Positions 37,671-49,800 of a stretch of 64,000 nucleotides of DNA are shown here, piece by piece; the first letter of the stretch is position 1, and the number at the start of each line of letters is the position of its first letter. The stretch comes from Chiua virens (taxonomy: Eukaryota > Basidiomycota > Agaricomycetes > Boletales > Boletaceae), in NCBI GenBank assembly GCA_019787685.1, contig JAHNUO010000001.1, forward strand, positions 2,108,001 through 2,172,000, read 5' to 3'. The notes beneath the pieces were generated by a model. The model made no database searches and had not been told where the DNA came from. It was given only the letters and a program-made list of their open reading frames with translations. Both the position numbers and the translations under genes were made by a program.

Positions 37671-39364
37671 ATGTCCCGCACAGGTCCCAAGAGGAGTGAA
37701 TCAGCGACGTGAGTGTTTCTGATCCGGCTACATTCTCTTTCGGATTCGTTGATCGCAGACAGACTGTTACTCAAGCTCAACACGAGATCGCTCGTGACGA
37801 GCCCACCACAGCTCAGGCAGCCGCTCGCCTACGTGCTCCATCTTCGCTCCTACTGGAAGCCGGAAGGGCGTGCCAAACTCACTGTTCCCGCTTCGTGGAT
37901 GGTTGGTTCACGTTTCCTTGTTCTACGCGCCGTCTTTACTGAGCGTCTCGCGCCTCGGAAGGGGTTCTTAGCCCTTGCGGACAGCGAGTCTGGCGTGAAA
38001 TGCGCTGTGGACCGATGTTGCCCCTTTCGCGGTGTTCGGTTCGAAAACGTCGCAGAGACCTGTCGGGCTGTATCTGATGACGAACTTGAACTTCCGCGGG
38101 ACGTGGTGTCACACGTATTGACGAATGGTGGGCGGGATGACGATTGTCTGTCAACGTCTGTGTTTCGTGCATTTGAGGGTATTCCTCGTACCCGACTACA
38201 GAGGTGCGCTCATGACGCTATATCTCTGCACCCCGCTGAGACGGGAACAGTGACGCGTCTGAGAAGCCGTTCTCGTCCAGTACGAGCAGCACTAGCGTTT
38301 CTCGGTGCATCAGCTTTGCGCTTATCCCCAGGCACGGCAGTAGTTCTACTGGCACTCCCTTTGCTGAAAATGACATGCCATGCTTGCTCCTCGGAATGAA
38401 CACGCATCCTCAAACACGACATCACGATCCACATTCCACGTCATGCGACACCCGCTCTAGACCCCTCACTTTGACATCTATCCCCGAGGAGCTCACCAGA
38501 CACGGGCAACTCCATCTCGCACGACTCGCGTCGTTGATGCACAGAGAAGCCATCCAAGCCACCACAGAATCCTTTCCAGAATGGTTGATACTCTTTGGTC
38601 TCGTATTCGACGCGCATCGCGTCTGTATCGTCGTGTACGTGCCCTATCGCCGTCACTTGGATGCCGTAGACTGTGCCGCTTACGTCGTAGACGAACTCAC
38701 GGTCCACGCTCCCGTGACGAACACAAGCGCGTGCGAGCCGATTCTCGAGCGCTTGCGCTTGTTGTCTGCGCTGACCACACTTCGACGACATGTTCGTCAT
38801 CTGTCCAAGTACTTGTTGACGACGATCGGTCCTTGTGACGGTGTTATCGGACGACCGAACCCTCCTGCATCATCTCGTTGCGACCAGCATGACACGGGGG
38901 ATTCCGGATCGCTAGATCGGCGCGCTACCGCTAGTCTTGGCTCGAGTCAAGACGATCGTAGCTCGATGTACTCGACGTGCCCATCGAGCGTGCACTCTTG
39001 TGGATCGCATAACGCTCATGTCGAGGAAAGCAAGGAGCTTTGTTCCTCGTGTAGATCTGCGACTTCTTGTTGCAGCACCTGTTCGAGTTTGTTGGCAAGT
39101 GATTCCATATATTATTCCGAGGACACCAGGTATACAAACTCCAATTATATGGAACCCTCCACATCCTCGGTTTCGCAAACGAAGGACGATTGTATTGCTT
39201 ATCCGCGTAAACTTACGAAGACTAAAAAGCGGGAAATCATTGCTTGGGCACTGGGGGTCGTCCCGTCCGAACACCCTGTAATGGATAACTACCGGATGGC
39301 CGTCTACGATCCATCACCTGGACAGCACAAGGTCATAGATTTTAATGCAAGTACATGCAAATAG
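37671..39364 (+). CDS. Uncharacterised protein, reading frame interrupted
   Basis: I do not recognise this gene. A plausible start is ATGTCCCGCACAGG at 37671 with a 50-nt intron (37709-37758), giving MSRTGPKRSESAT then QTVTQAQHEIARDEPTTAQA. That frame stops near 37940, while the next frame is open from about 37713 to 38399 and a third is open from about 38240 to the TAA at 39362-39364. The last part is clearly coding-like: LTSIPEELTRHGQLHLARLA, WLILFGLVFDAHRVCIVVYV, a serine/cysteine-rich stretch (ELCSSCRSATSCCSTCSS) and a C-terminal MAVYDPSPGQHKVIDFN. I found no splice pair joining the frames. It is either a gene with several base errors or a decaying one. Confidence 0.45.
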
Positions 39365-39433
39365 ACGTTAACAGCTATATACTGTCATTAAGGTATCGCC
39401 CGTGACAGTGCTAAAAGGTTTACATGTCGAAGC

Positions 39434-41773
39434 TTATAGGACATAGCGGAAGTCACGATTTTGCTTATCGGTTAGATCGAGGAAAGCCTGTGAAGATTGG
39501 TTAACATTGTCCGACTACGATGCGCATGGTGCACTTGCCTTGTCAATTTGCCTTTCCTCCCCGGAGTCGGTCTTGACGTAGATAGCGTCGTATTTCTCGT
39601 CCCGAGTTTCGGAGTCACGCCTTTTGTTTTCGCGCCAGTACAGATGGCGCAACACGAGGAGGGCGACTGCGGAAGCAAAATTCGTGCAAGTAATGACCGC
39701 CCATGGGATATGGTTACTGCGGACATTGAGCTCGGTTGGCAAGACAGTTAAATGAACTCTACCGTGGCTGGTACTGTGCCTTCCACATAAATTGACTGAC
39801 GGCATTTCCAGTCGCATAGGCACAGAGTACGATGGCATTTGTGGTAATACCTGTAGAGGGGTGTTCAGATTGACGGCTCAAGGTTAAGAGGCGACATAAA
39901 CTCGCGTTTAGGTATGACCAGCTGTTATGGAAGCTACCCATCCCAGGAATATGGGGAACGGAGTAATGGCAAAAACTGAAACGCATCGTCAAGCGGGGTA
40001 ACTATGACGGGGATCACGATGATTTACTGGATATCCAATAGGAGAAGAGCAAGCCAACTTTGTTCGAGAATGGCAGGGTGCTGACTAGGATTGCACCGAG
40101 GATAGCGGGGATGTACATGAGCACACCGGCATAAGCACGGCCGATGTAGGATTGGGATGCAAGCGTTACGCCGAGGAATATTGTCAAGACTATCGGAGTG
40201 GTTGGTCAGCCGGGTAATTGACCAATGAGAATGGATTCGGCCTAAGCTACGCACTCTCGACGACACCGTCCACACAGCCAAGTAGGGTCGTTTGGATGTC
40301 ATTGAAGCCGAATTGGGCAACAATGAGCTGTCGCTGATTAGTGAGCTAGGAAAACGGGGATGAGTTTGAAGGGCGGCAATCAGGTATCGTAAGATGGAGC
40401 CGCACCGAATTCACGACATTACTGGAATGTCGATGATGGCATCAGAGCAGCGACGCAAATGAATGAAGAAGGCTCACGCAGCAGCAGCGAAAAAGGCGAG
40501 AAGCCACGTCTTGGGATCTTTTACGGTTTCATAGAACCTGGGGAAACATTGATGAGACGGGACTAGAGCTGAAATAGAAGCAGTTTACTGTTCTATCTTG
40601 AACAACTTGTTTTCGACACCGGCCTGATTCACTTTGATGCGTTGCACGGCGGCGATACGTTCTTGCGGAGTTAGGAACCAAGCGTTTGTTGGTGAATCCG
40701 GAAAGAAGAACCTGAGAGATGGCAGATGTGAGCAAGGAGAGGAGGGGGTTGAGGTGATGTGCTGACCAAAAAAGAAGGGATGTGAGCAAGGTTATGCCGC
40801 CGGTAATGATCATCAACCTAGTGATGAATGAGGTGAGGTGACCACGGGATATGGAATGCTCACCACTGCCAGGGCATAAAGTGTGAGGTATGGGTATGAA
40901 GGACGCCATACGCAACGAAGCCGAGAATGATGACAGCAAAGCCATTCATGAGGACTGGAAAGGAAAAGTGAGAGGAGATGGATGGCAAGAAGAAAAAGAC
41001 TGACACCAATAGCCAACGCGACGGGTTTGTTCTGCACGGGTATAGAACATGGAAGTGACGATCATGAATCCGGGGGTGATAGCACCTTCGCATATGCCGA
41101 GTAGAAAACGAACGACAAAGAGACCAGCAAATGATGTGCAAGCAGCATGGCAACAGAGGACGACTGCCCAGAGGAAGATGTTGATGCTTGCGGAGCAGTC
41201 AATGAGGGAGATGGGTCAGGGTAGAATGCGGTGTACCTCATCCACTTGCCGACGGGGAAGCGCTGCAAGGCGAGATTTTGAGGGTATTGAAAGATGAGGT
41301 AGCTAAAGTAGAAGATGGTGCCAAGCCAGTTGAACTGGGTGGTCGACAAATGCGCGCCTTGCCTGCGGAGCGGGGTGAGTAAGGGGTGTGGGAAGGAGAC
41401 AGAACGGACTCGATGCCGAGGACAGCTGCTTCACCGAGGGTGGTCTTGTCCATGAAGGTGATTCTGGGCATGTGAGAGCAGGAGCGGGGTAGAGGAGAGA
41501 TGTACGGACAGGTACATGACTGGGAGGGGGTGAGGAGAGGAAGTGGTATGGTATGGTGGGACGTACTGCACATGAGTGGCATGATGTGCCAGTCGATCTT
41601 GCGTCTAGTGACAGGGGTGAGCGTGGTGGTCGGCAAGAGTTGTATTCATACCTGAGTTGAATGGCGTCGATGTCGGCATTGTTGGCGGCGACGGCGAGGG
41701 TAGCGGCGGCGTCGAGATGGGTAGGGAGCGTGGATATGGGTAGGTTGTTGTGGGTAGAGTCAGAGTGGGCCAT
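39434..41773 (-). CDS. MFS permease, Dal5-like anion:cation symporter family
   Basis: Many short exons on the minus strand. The protein is a 12-helix plasma-membrane transporter of the allantoate/nicotinate-type (ACS) group: RRKIDWHIMPLMC, FMDKTTLGEAAVLGIE, STTQFNWLGTIFYFSYLIFQ, FPVGKWM, VVRFLLGICEGAITPGFM, MFYTRAEQTRRVGYW, FFFPDSPTNAWFLTPQERIA and a late NHIPWAVITCTNFASAV. It ends NRDFRYVL, a typical ending for this family. Likely substrates are small organic anions or vitamins; the exact one is not readable. A 10-nt microexon (TCATGTACCT) joins MPLMC to the helix, and the last intron (39488-39538) uses a GCAAGT donor. The start codon lies 53 bp from the CLP1 start on the other strand. Confidence 0.85.
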
Positions 41774-41826
41774 TTGTGAGGAGACATGCCAAGTGAACTC
41801 GGATTAATATATCTTTGACCCGTTCC
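41774..41826. promoter_or_regulatory. 53-bp divergent spacer between permease and CLP1 starts
   Basis: Only 53 bases separate the two ATG codons, so 5' leaders and promoter elements of both genes must overlap each other's coding DNA or be very short. The spacer contains AATATATC, a possible shared TATA-like element. Confidence 0.5.
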
Positions 41827-43667
41827 ATGTCTGAGTACCATCTCTTACCAGAGTCCGAGTTCCGCTTCGAACTCGACCCTGGCACATCCATCGCCATAAA
41901 GGTATTATAATATAACCCCCCCAACATCGTCCTGATCGCGTTCACGTAGCTCGTTCGGGGTCAGGCAGAGATCTTTGGCGCAGAACTCGCAGAGGGCAAA
42001 TCCTATCTCTTTGCCAACGAGTGCAAGGCCGCCCTCTTCACTTGGCACGGCTGCACCATCCAGATGAGTACCTTTTCTATTCGTTCCCGTACAAGCTCAC
42101 TCCCCCCACCACGTCTCCGGTCGTCCCTCCACTGACTATGTCTCCGACGAGACTCCCATGGCCACCTATGCAAACCTCCACTTTGCCTTCGAACAGATGC
42201 GTGTCCGCGCTCTCCGCGACCTCCACGGATCCCCTCCTTCTGATGACGATCAACACGTCAATGCAGAACCCCCCAGGGTACTCATTCTAGGCCCCGAAAA
42301 CTCTGGAAAGACTTCCATCTCAAAGATTCTCACAAACTATGCCGTACGCGTCGCTCAAAATTGGTCCCCGCTCCTCGTAAACCTCGATCCCGCACAGGTC
42401 TCGTATTTCCCTTCCTCGTGTCCCCACCCTCCTCACCTCCCCTAGGGCGCGTGGTCCATTTCAGGCACCATCTCGGCCGCCGTCGTCAGAAACCCAATCG
42501 GCACGGCTTCCTCTGCTAATCCTTTAGGTTCCGCAGCCACATCCGCCCCTACCGCCCTCGCTTCAAATGCGCTCATCCCTTTGACTTATTGGTACGGTCA
42601 CCCTGACACCAAAACAAATCCCCAGCTCCTCGATCGCCTAATCCGAAACCTCGGCCTTAATGTCGTCGAACGCCTCGACATCGACTCTCAAGGTATCCAT
42701 TCTCCCCCTTCTTGTCCATCCAAACTCAACGCCCCGTGTGCAGCTCGCGTCTCCGGCTTGATCGTCAATACCCCCTCTTCATTTGCTTCCGGTCCCAGTT
42801 CGGGCTCCGGCGCAGATAGTCGCCACACCCTCATCAAAGCATGTGTCGACGCCTTCCGAAGTACGCACCCCCTTTCTCTCCCATCCCTCCGCTCACGTTC
42901 CCAGTAAATGTCATCCTCGTCGTCGGCCACGAAAAACTCAATGCCGAGATGCAGCGTCTCTATGGCAGTCAACTCACTGTCGTTAAAATCCCTAAATCCG
43001 GAGGGGTATTTCTTCATCTCTCCTCTTCCTTCCTCTTCTAATTCAGCCACAAGGTTGTCGAGCTCGACCACCCATATCGTGACCGCGTTCACAACTACCA
43101 ACTTCACGAGTACATGTACGGCCAAAAGATCGATCCCCCGCCCGGGGTATCCAATGGCCTCGTGGCAGGGGAAGCATTCACCGAACTCATTCTTTCCCCT
43201 TCTTCAACCGTTATAAACTTTGGCGACCTTGCGATCTACCGCATCGGCCAAGGTAATCCACCTGTTCATTAATTCATTTCCCCCCTTTCCACTGACGTAC
43301 GCTCAGAAACGATGGCACCCTCCTCGGCTTTGCCAATCGGAGCTGCACGTACCTTATCGGAAATGCAACCCATTCTGGTGGATCCAATGTCCAGTAGTAC
43401 GAAGCTCCTCAACAAGGTCCTCGCCTTGCTTGCCCCCTTTAATGAGGACGAAAACGAGCGGTATGACGAGGAAATCCTCGATTTGCCTACTGTAGGATTT
43501 CTTGTCATGTGAGTTGACACAGTTCCTTTCTGCTCACATTCACCTCATGACACTCATTCTAGAACAAGCTGGACATTCCTAACAAAAAGATGACCGTACT
43601 CGCACCGAATCAGGGTTCAATCGTCGGCAGTACAGCTATTGTTGGCTCATTTGAATGGACGGAATGA
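41827..43667 (+). CDS. CLP1: CLP1, mRNA 3'-end cleavage factor / polynucleotide kinase family (frame disturbed)
   Basis: CLP1 acts in the nuclear CF IA cleavage/polyadenylation complex. Seen: MSEYHLLPESEFRFELDPGT, the N-terminal sandwich GQAEIFGAELAEGKSYLFAN, TPMATYANLHFAFEQMRVRA, the P-loop LGPENSGKTSISKILTNYA, NLDPAQGAWSISGTISAAVV, GLIVNTPSSFASG, VVGHEKLNAEMQRLYG and PKSGGVVELDHPYRDRVHNY. Two problems: after TWHGCTIQM the next conserved block (GRPSTDYVSDETPM) is reached in frame only via a 28-nt GT-AG intron (42068-42095) or a one-base shift; and after FLVI the final exon needs one missing base (near 43565) to read the C-terminal KLDIPNKKMTVLAPNQGS up to the TGA at 43665-43667. Confidence 0.9.
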
Positions 43668-43831
43668 TGCGCCCAGCGATGACATATGTACAGCAGCCGA
43701 AGGCGGCGTTCACACGAAACATTATATTGGGTAACGTTTACAAATCGTTCCTGTATTGCTACACGACAGGATAGCCAAAAATATTGAACCATACATACTC
43801 AGTTCCCAATGATTCAGCGCTCAGCGTTCAG

Positions 43832-46535
43832 TTACAGCCGTGAGAGGTCCCGACCCCAGACGCCCCTGTAATGCCGGTGTAAGCCCATTCCCACATACGA
43901 TAACCAGGGGACGTATGTACCTGATGATCCAATCAATCATGAGCAACGCTCTTGTCCTGGCAGACACCTGTTCACTCCAGTATACACTTCTCCACGCGTA
44001 CATAGCGATCAAACCGCCCATGACCGAAAGTTGTCCCAGATCGAACACAGCAGCATTCCCGATATACGCCAGGCTCCCAAGGTGTTTGTATCGGAACGGC
44101 TGCATAACGGCTTCGTCCAGGTCCTCGACACTGTTTGCTTCGAGCACCTCGTGTTGCGAAGCGAGCTTGCCAAGTTTCTTTCCGAGATATTTACCTTGCT
44201 GAGACGCTACCTGCGCCGTCTACAGGTGATACCATCAGCATTCATCAACAACTCAAGTGAAATCCGGACTAACCGCAGGCAACGCTGTGATCTTATTTCC
44301 TATCTCTTCCAAAAGCCTGCACAGCTCATTCAGAGACAAGCTATTGTCTGCATCCGAGTCGTACAGGTCGAATAGCGTGCGGACCTGTATAAACGTATCA
44401 TGGTCAAAGCATTTTACTACGTAGATTTTTATACTGACTTTTTGCAAGTGGGATTCTGCCATAGGAATCCGCTGTTTGATCCTGGAGACTGTCACACTAT
44501 CAGAAAAAACACCCAGAAATTGAACCAACACGTCCTTACCCATGAAATCAAATTCATCAAAGTCGATCTTGCCATTCTTGTCCTTGTCGGCTTCATTCAC
44601 CAGCTCCAGGAGATGGCTCACGAGGGATGTCTCGATCTATTCCGCCAGACCATTCAATTACGTGGACTGGAGCCGTCTCAAGTCACTCACTGTAGCGCAA
44701 TCACCAATAGCGTATACTTCGCCGAGCGGTGCACCCTTGACGCGTAGATGTGCATCAACTTCAATAGCTTTCTTGTGTACTTGATTGGGTAGGAGATCAG
44801 AGACGCGCTTTGTGAATGGGTTCATGGATATTCCCGTCGACCACAAGGTAAAATTGGAAGGAATCTCATGCTCTGTGATTGTCCCGTCCGAAGACCGGGC
44901 GGTATACACAACATGGTCAGGATGTACCGAGCGGACCCGAGCCGAAGTGACAAGGTTCACCCTGTCGCGCTTGAATTTGTCCTGCAAAGGTCAACATAAG
45001 TTCCGGACAGTCAGGGTCAAGAAATCGGACGCACCTCCGCATACTTGGAAATAGCTTCAGAATACTGTAAAAATGAGACCACCTATTTTTCGACGGAGAA
45101 CTGCTCGAGCGTACTGTATTCAAAATGTGTTCACGTGACTGGATGACATGGATTGAGACTTCTTCCCGACATAATTTCGGATACTGGCAACGTTATCCGC
45201 GCATGAGAAGAGCGGGTATATAAGGAGCGAAGAAACGCACAGTATTTCATAATATCTTCCTGACAAAGGTCGTGTATCTCCTGTTATTCAAGGTCTCGTC
45301 AATGCCCCAAACATACCAAAGGAGAATGGGTCGAGCCCGAATACACACGGCAGCCGTCTCAACACCCGTAGGACCTCCTCCACAGACTACAAAACTTAAC
45401 AGTCGCTTTCGCTCCTCTGGAGTTGTTGTGGGTAAAGATGCCATCTCAAAGTTGTCTAAGAGCGGCGCCTTAGTAAATAAAGACTGGTGCCGCACGAATC
45501 AGCGCACCCATAATCCGACGGCGAATCGCTTGCGCATCCGATATGGTCTTCAGTTGAAAACAGTGCTCTAATCCAGGTACACCATGCGTGCTGGAGACAG
45601 AACCAACAGTAATGACCAACTTATCATATCTTGACAGGCGTTAGCTTTATGTAGACATTGGAAACTAGGGACTTACGGTACATATATTCGTTCCATCCGT
45701 CCGTCAGGGCCGGCCGATTCGACTTCCAGAAGTCGTTCAGACATGACCAGATCCGTTGCCTTTCCGTAAATCATTTGACCGCGGAGTCTGGCAATGATTT
45801 TGCGCATCGGTTCAATAAGACTGCGGATCTGTACCGTACCTACTGCAGCAGCTTTTGGGAGAGACGCATGAAGGAAGCGTAAGCATTATAACCGTAAGAG
45901 GGTGCTTACATGGCAAGAGAGGCGTGAACGTATTGAACGTTTCGGCGGTAACGACGGTCACATGGTAGTCGCCCAGCGACAAGTTTTGTAAAACTGAGAC
46001 GGCCTTGATCAGAATGGTTGAGCAACCACAAAAAACACGGAAAGGCAGGCTGTAGGCTTACCCCCCATCCCCCTCCAACGACAACGAGTTTGGGCTTCTC
46101 ATTCAGCTCCCTGAACTCCTCGTCCTCTTCGTCCGCAAGAAGAGCATTCACTACGGGTAAATTCTTCGGACCACCGCGCTCAGGATGCAATGCCAGGGGA
46201 GATACGGGAACACGTTCCATGTGTTTCTCCGTGTACGTGAACGCATCGTGGATGAATATGGCCCCACCAAGGGCGAAAACGCCAGCTGCTGCGGAGAGCA
46301 CAAAATAAGAGGTGTATTTTGCAATGAGAAAGGTACGGCGAAGGAAACGAGATCTAGGTCGCGGCTCTAAAGGAATGACTGGCTTTGTTTTTTCTGCCGA
46401 GGATGATCCAGCTGTAAAGGAGCGTGGGATGCACAGGGCTGGTCGACGAATGAGCGATATCTGGAATGGATTCAAGCGGTTTGTATGGCTGTGGCCAGCT
46501 TGTCGCAAGACCTGCGAAGTTTTGAGCAGGCTCAT
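43832..46535 (-). CDS. Alternative (type II) NADH dehydrogenase with two EF-hands, mitochondrial
   Basis: Multi-exon gene whose protein oxidises NADH to feed ubiquinone without proton pumping. A mitochondrial leader (MSLLKTSQVLRQAGHSHTNR) and a hydrophobic segment (YFVLSAAAGVFALGGAIFI) precede the first dinucleotide fold (KPKLVVVGGGWG), the second (SFVVCGGGPTGVETAAE) and GEVYAIGDCATV. Between that and the C-terminal part lie two canonical calcium loops, DKDKNGKIDFDE (~44560-44600) and DSDADNSLSLNE (~44325-44365). The end has the usual membrane-binding amphipathic region (FRYKHLGSLAYIGNAAVFDL). The EF-hand pair places it with calcium-regulated external NADH/NADPH dehydrogenases (NDE type) facing the intermembrane space. 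Frames join cleanly where checked. Confidence 0.9.
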
Positions 46536-46805
46536 GATGGTTTATGAAACAATGAGTAATGGCAGCTGACAGTACACTTGTAAAGACATTTGATGGCCAT
46601 GCAAGATCTCACAAATTGAATTGCTACGCTAGGTTACAATGCGGGATATGATTTGCTAACAAATGCAATAACGAAGATACTTTACGCTGCTACGAATCAG
46701 ACGAGGGCATCCACGCGACTCGGATCCAACACCCAATCTTATAGTATAAAACCCAGAAAACGTTCCCTACAGTGTTGCACTGCCTTTGAACTATCGCGAG
46801 CTGAA

Positions 46806-49800
46806 TCATCGATATACTGCAACAAGTTCCTCGAGTTTCTGAACAACTTCGGTCATCGTGGGTCGTTCCGCGGGATCGTGAGCCCACATGCATTCGATAA
46901 ATGCAACAATTTCCGGACAATATTGTTTTCGTAAGCCGCTTACGGAAGGACTGTGATTATGAAGCTGTCAACAATCCGCTCCAAGTACCACGACATGATA
47001 CTGACCGTTGTCGCCTGGCACCAACCGTTTCGTAAATGGCATGTTCGTTCATCCCCTTCGAAAACATCCAGACCATGTCACTCGACGAGGATAAGGTACC
47101 CACCTCCCATGGAAACCTCTTGGTCGGGAGATGCCATTGGAGCATTTCCCAGAAAACCATTGCACAGGAAAATACGTCGGCTTTGTGATTGTACTTGGGA
47201 TGGGCGTGCCAAAGTTCTGGGGCCTGCCAATTTACTGTGCCAACAACACTCCGAACCATCGAGCGTGTCGACTGCTTGACCTTTGCCAGCCCAAAGTCTG
47301 CAATCTTCGCAGCACCGCGAGAGGTAATGAGAATATTCGAGGACTTGCAGTCCCGGTGGATAATCGAGGGCTTGCGAGTGTGAAGGTGTTCCAGTCCATA
47401 GGCGATATCGAGCATGATGCTTAGCTATGAAAGAGGCCTCTAGAAGCATCAAGCGAGACAAGGAATAGATACGTACAACTTTATACAATGATGGTGCTGC
47501 AACATTCCGAATATAGTCAAACAAGTCACCATTTGAACACAGTTCGCTAACAATCATCACCGGCGTTTCACGTGTATTCTCCGGTATACTGACACCAAGC
47601 TACAAGGCGGTTTTAGGTAACTGATGCAGGCAAAAATGAGACACTCACGAAGCGCACGATGTTTGGGTGGTCAAAGGCTCCAAGGAGTTTAAGTTCTTTA
47701 ATGTCCACTACCATTATGATCAGCAAAGGCTCTTTGCGAGACAAGAGGGTGAGACAAACTTGAACTAAGCTGATCCCGGAATTCGGCGATTGCAACCCGT
47801 CTTCCTTTAAACTTCCCAACATAGACGTCCTTGAATCCACCGCTCCCAATTTTTTCTAGCTTCGTCAGTTTATCTGGGGGTATCTCACGATCCTCAAGCC
47901 CTAAACTCTCTAGGTCGAGTTCTAGGTCGGGTTCCGGTTGATTCTGAAGGTCAGTCGATTTCGGCGGTGTACAAGGCTCATCTTGATGAACACGATGCAG
48001 GCGTGGCGGAGTAGTGCTTTGACTGCGGCTTTTTGTTCTGCGGCGACCACCACGAATGCGGATCGTCGATGGCGGTCGCACGGTGCCCGTTGAAGATGGC
48101 GAAGAGAACCCATTTGCATGACGATCACGCCACTGCAGAAGAGACTGTGCAAGCTGAGGCTTTGTTCCGGCTACATCGAGGTCGCGAGTCTCGCATAGCC
48201 GGACGAGATCATCTCGCCGAAGTCGAATTAGCGTCTTCTTAGTAGCGAGGGTAAGATCGACTTCACTGTGATCAGTATGCTGAACTTGCATGATTGATGA
48301 ATACCTACAATCCTCTTCCTCCATGGCTTCATCAGTGTCCGCATCATCTGCACTCTCAGCATCCACATCAACTGACTCGAGTTCCAAATCAATCTCTTGG
48401 TCATCCTGATCGTCCTCTTCTTCCTCTTCTTCCTCATCGAGTTCTGCGCCACCAACGACTCTCCCACTCCGCAGCTTCCGAGGCGTTGGTTCCGCTGGAC
48501 ACGGGGGATTGTCCCCGCAGAGGTCCTGGTCATCGTGAACATTCTCTTCGTCTTCGACCATCTCTTCCATTACATCTTCTTCCACTTCGTCCTCTTCTTC
48601 CTCGTCGTCTCCTTCGCTGCCATCGTCCCTTGGTGGGGTATGAGTCTGCATTCCCCGTGGTCGTAGGCGTCGTCTAACTGGCGTGCGCCGACCATTCGCC
48701 GGAGACGGTGAAGGTGAAGGTGACGAAATAAGTTCATCAACCTCTTCTTCGTCATCCATAGTCTGGCTGTCTTCCTCGTCGCATTCTTCTTGTTCTGTGC
48801 CATCCTTGCTTCTAGCTCTTTGCCTTGGAATGGCGTCTTGATCATGGCCAGAAGCACAGCCATTGACCTTCTCTCTACCACGGGAACGACGAGGGCTACG
48901 TGGAGTAGCTGCAATCTTTGCTTCCAACTCCGCGAGATCGGTTAGTTCACTTTCGTCACCAGAGGCTGGAGGAGATCGTGCTTGAACGTCCTCACTGAAC
49001 TCCACCTGTCTCAGTTTTCCCTTGGCTTTCGGTAAAACGACTTGAGATAAAGGACGTTCTGCAGAACCCTTACGCGTGCGGAGGCGTGTGGCAGGTGGCG
49101 ATGGAAGAGGATTGGAGCCCGCGATTGTCGGAAAGGATCGACTTGATGTGACGCGTGTGTTTCGTCGTCTACTGGAATTTGGGTCGGATGGCTGGATAGA
49201 ATCTCAACATGAGACCACGAACCTGGCTGCTACCTCAAGTTCGTTGTTCTGCTCAGGAACCGCAGTCAGCTCGACGGCACATGTGTGCGTGTTGGGCTGA
49301 CCCATGGACAAACTACGCGTCTTCAGGGCACGTGTGGCTATCTTACTCATGCCATTCACTGTGACACGCCGCCGAAGATTGGAAGAAGTAGTGTACTTGG
49401 CACCAGCGTCGGTCTCCTCATCACCGGCAATGTTCCCATCATCCGACGAAAAATCAGAGGAATTGTCGTCCGGTCGGCCGGGCGAGGAAGAGGGAGGAAG
49501 GGAGGCAAGATCATCGCGTGCGGAAATGATGGCATTCACCAATTCAGGTTTTGTCAGGGACTCCACATCGTCCGAAAGCCCTGACGCAACATACACGCGC
49601 ACAAGCTCATCTTTGCGCAGCCGCAAGAGTTGTCTAGTGGATGCTTGATTGATAAGAAATTCATCCGCTATTGTACCATAAGTATCAAATGATGGCGGGT
49701 GCGGACATAACTTACATGACTCCTCTGGATCACTGGCCGCTTCGGAGTCATCCGATCCGCTCCAGCAGCTGTGCGAGTCGACATCCATCGAGGACAATTC

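Noticed and set aside
48297..48660. Plus-strand hydrophobic open frames opposite the acidic region of the kinase gene
   Set aside because: They are the antisense of GAA/GAT-rich coding sequence, which always reads as Leu/Phe/Ser-rich frames.
47698..49005. Kinase as a separate gene starting at MEFSEDVQ
   Set aside because: The frame is open upstream of that Met and joins in phase to the upstream SAP-containing exon through a GT-AG intron, so one long gene is more likely, though unproven.
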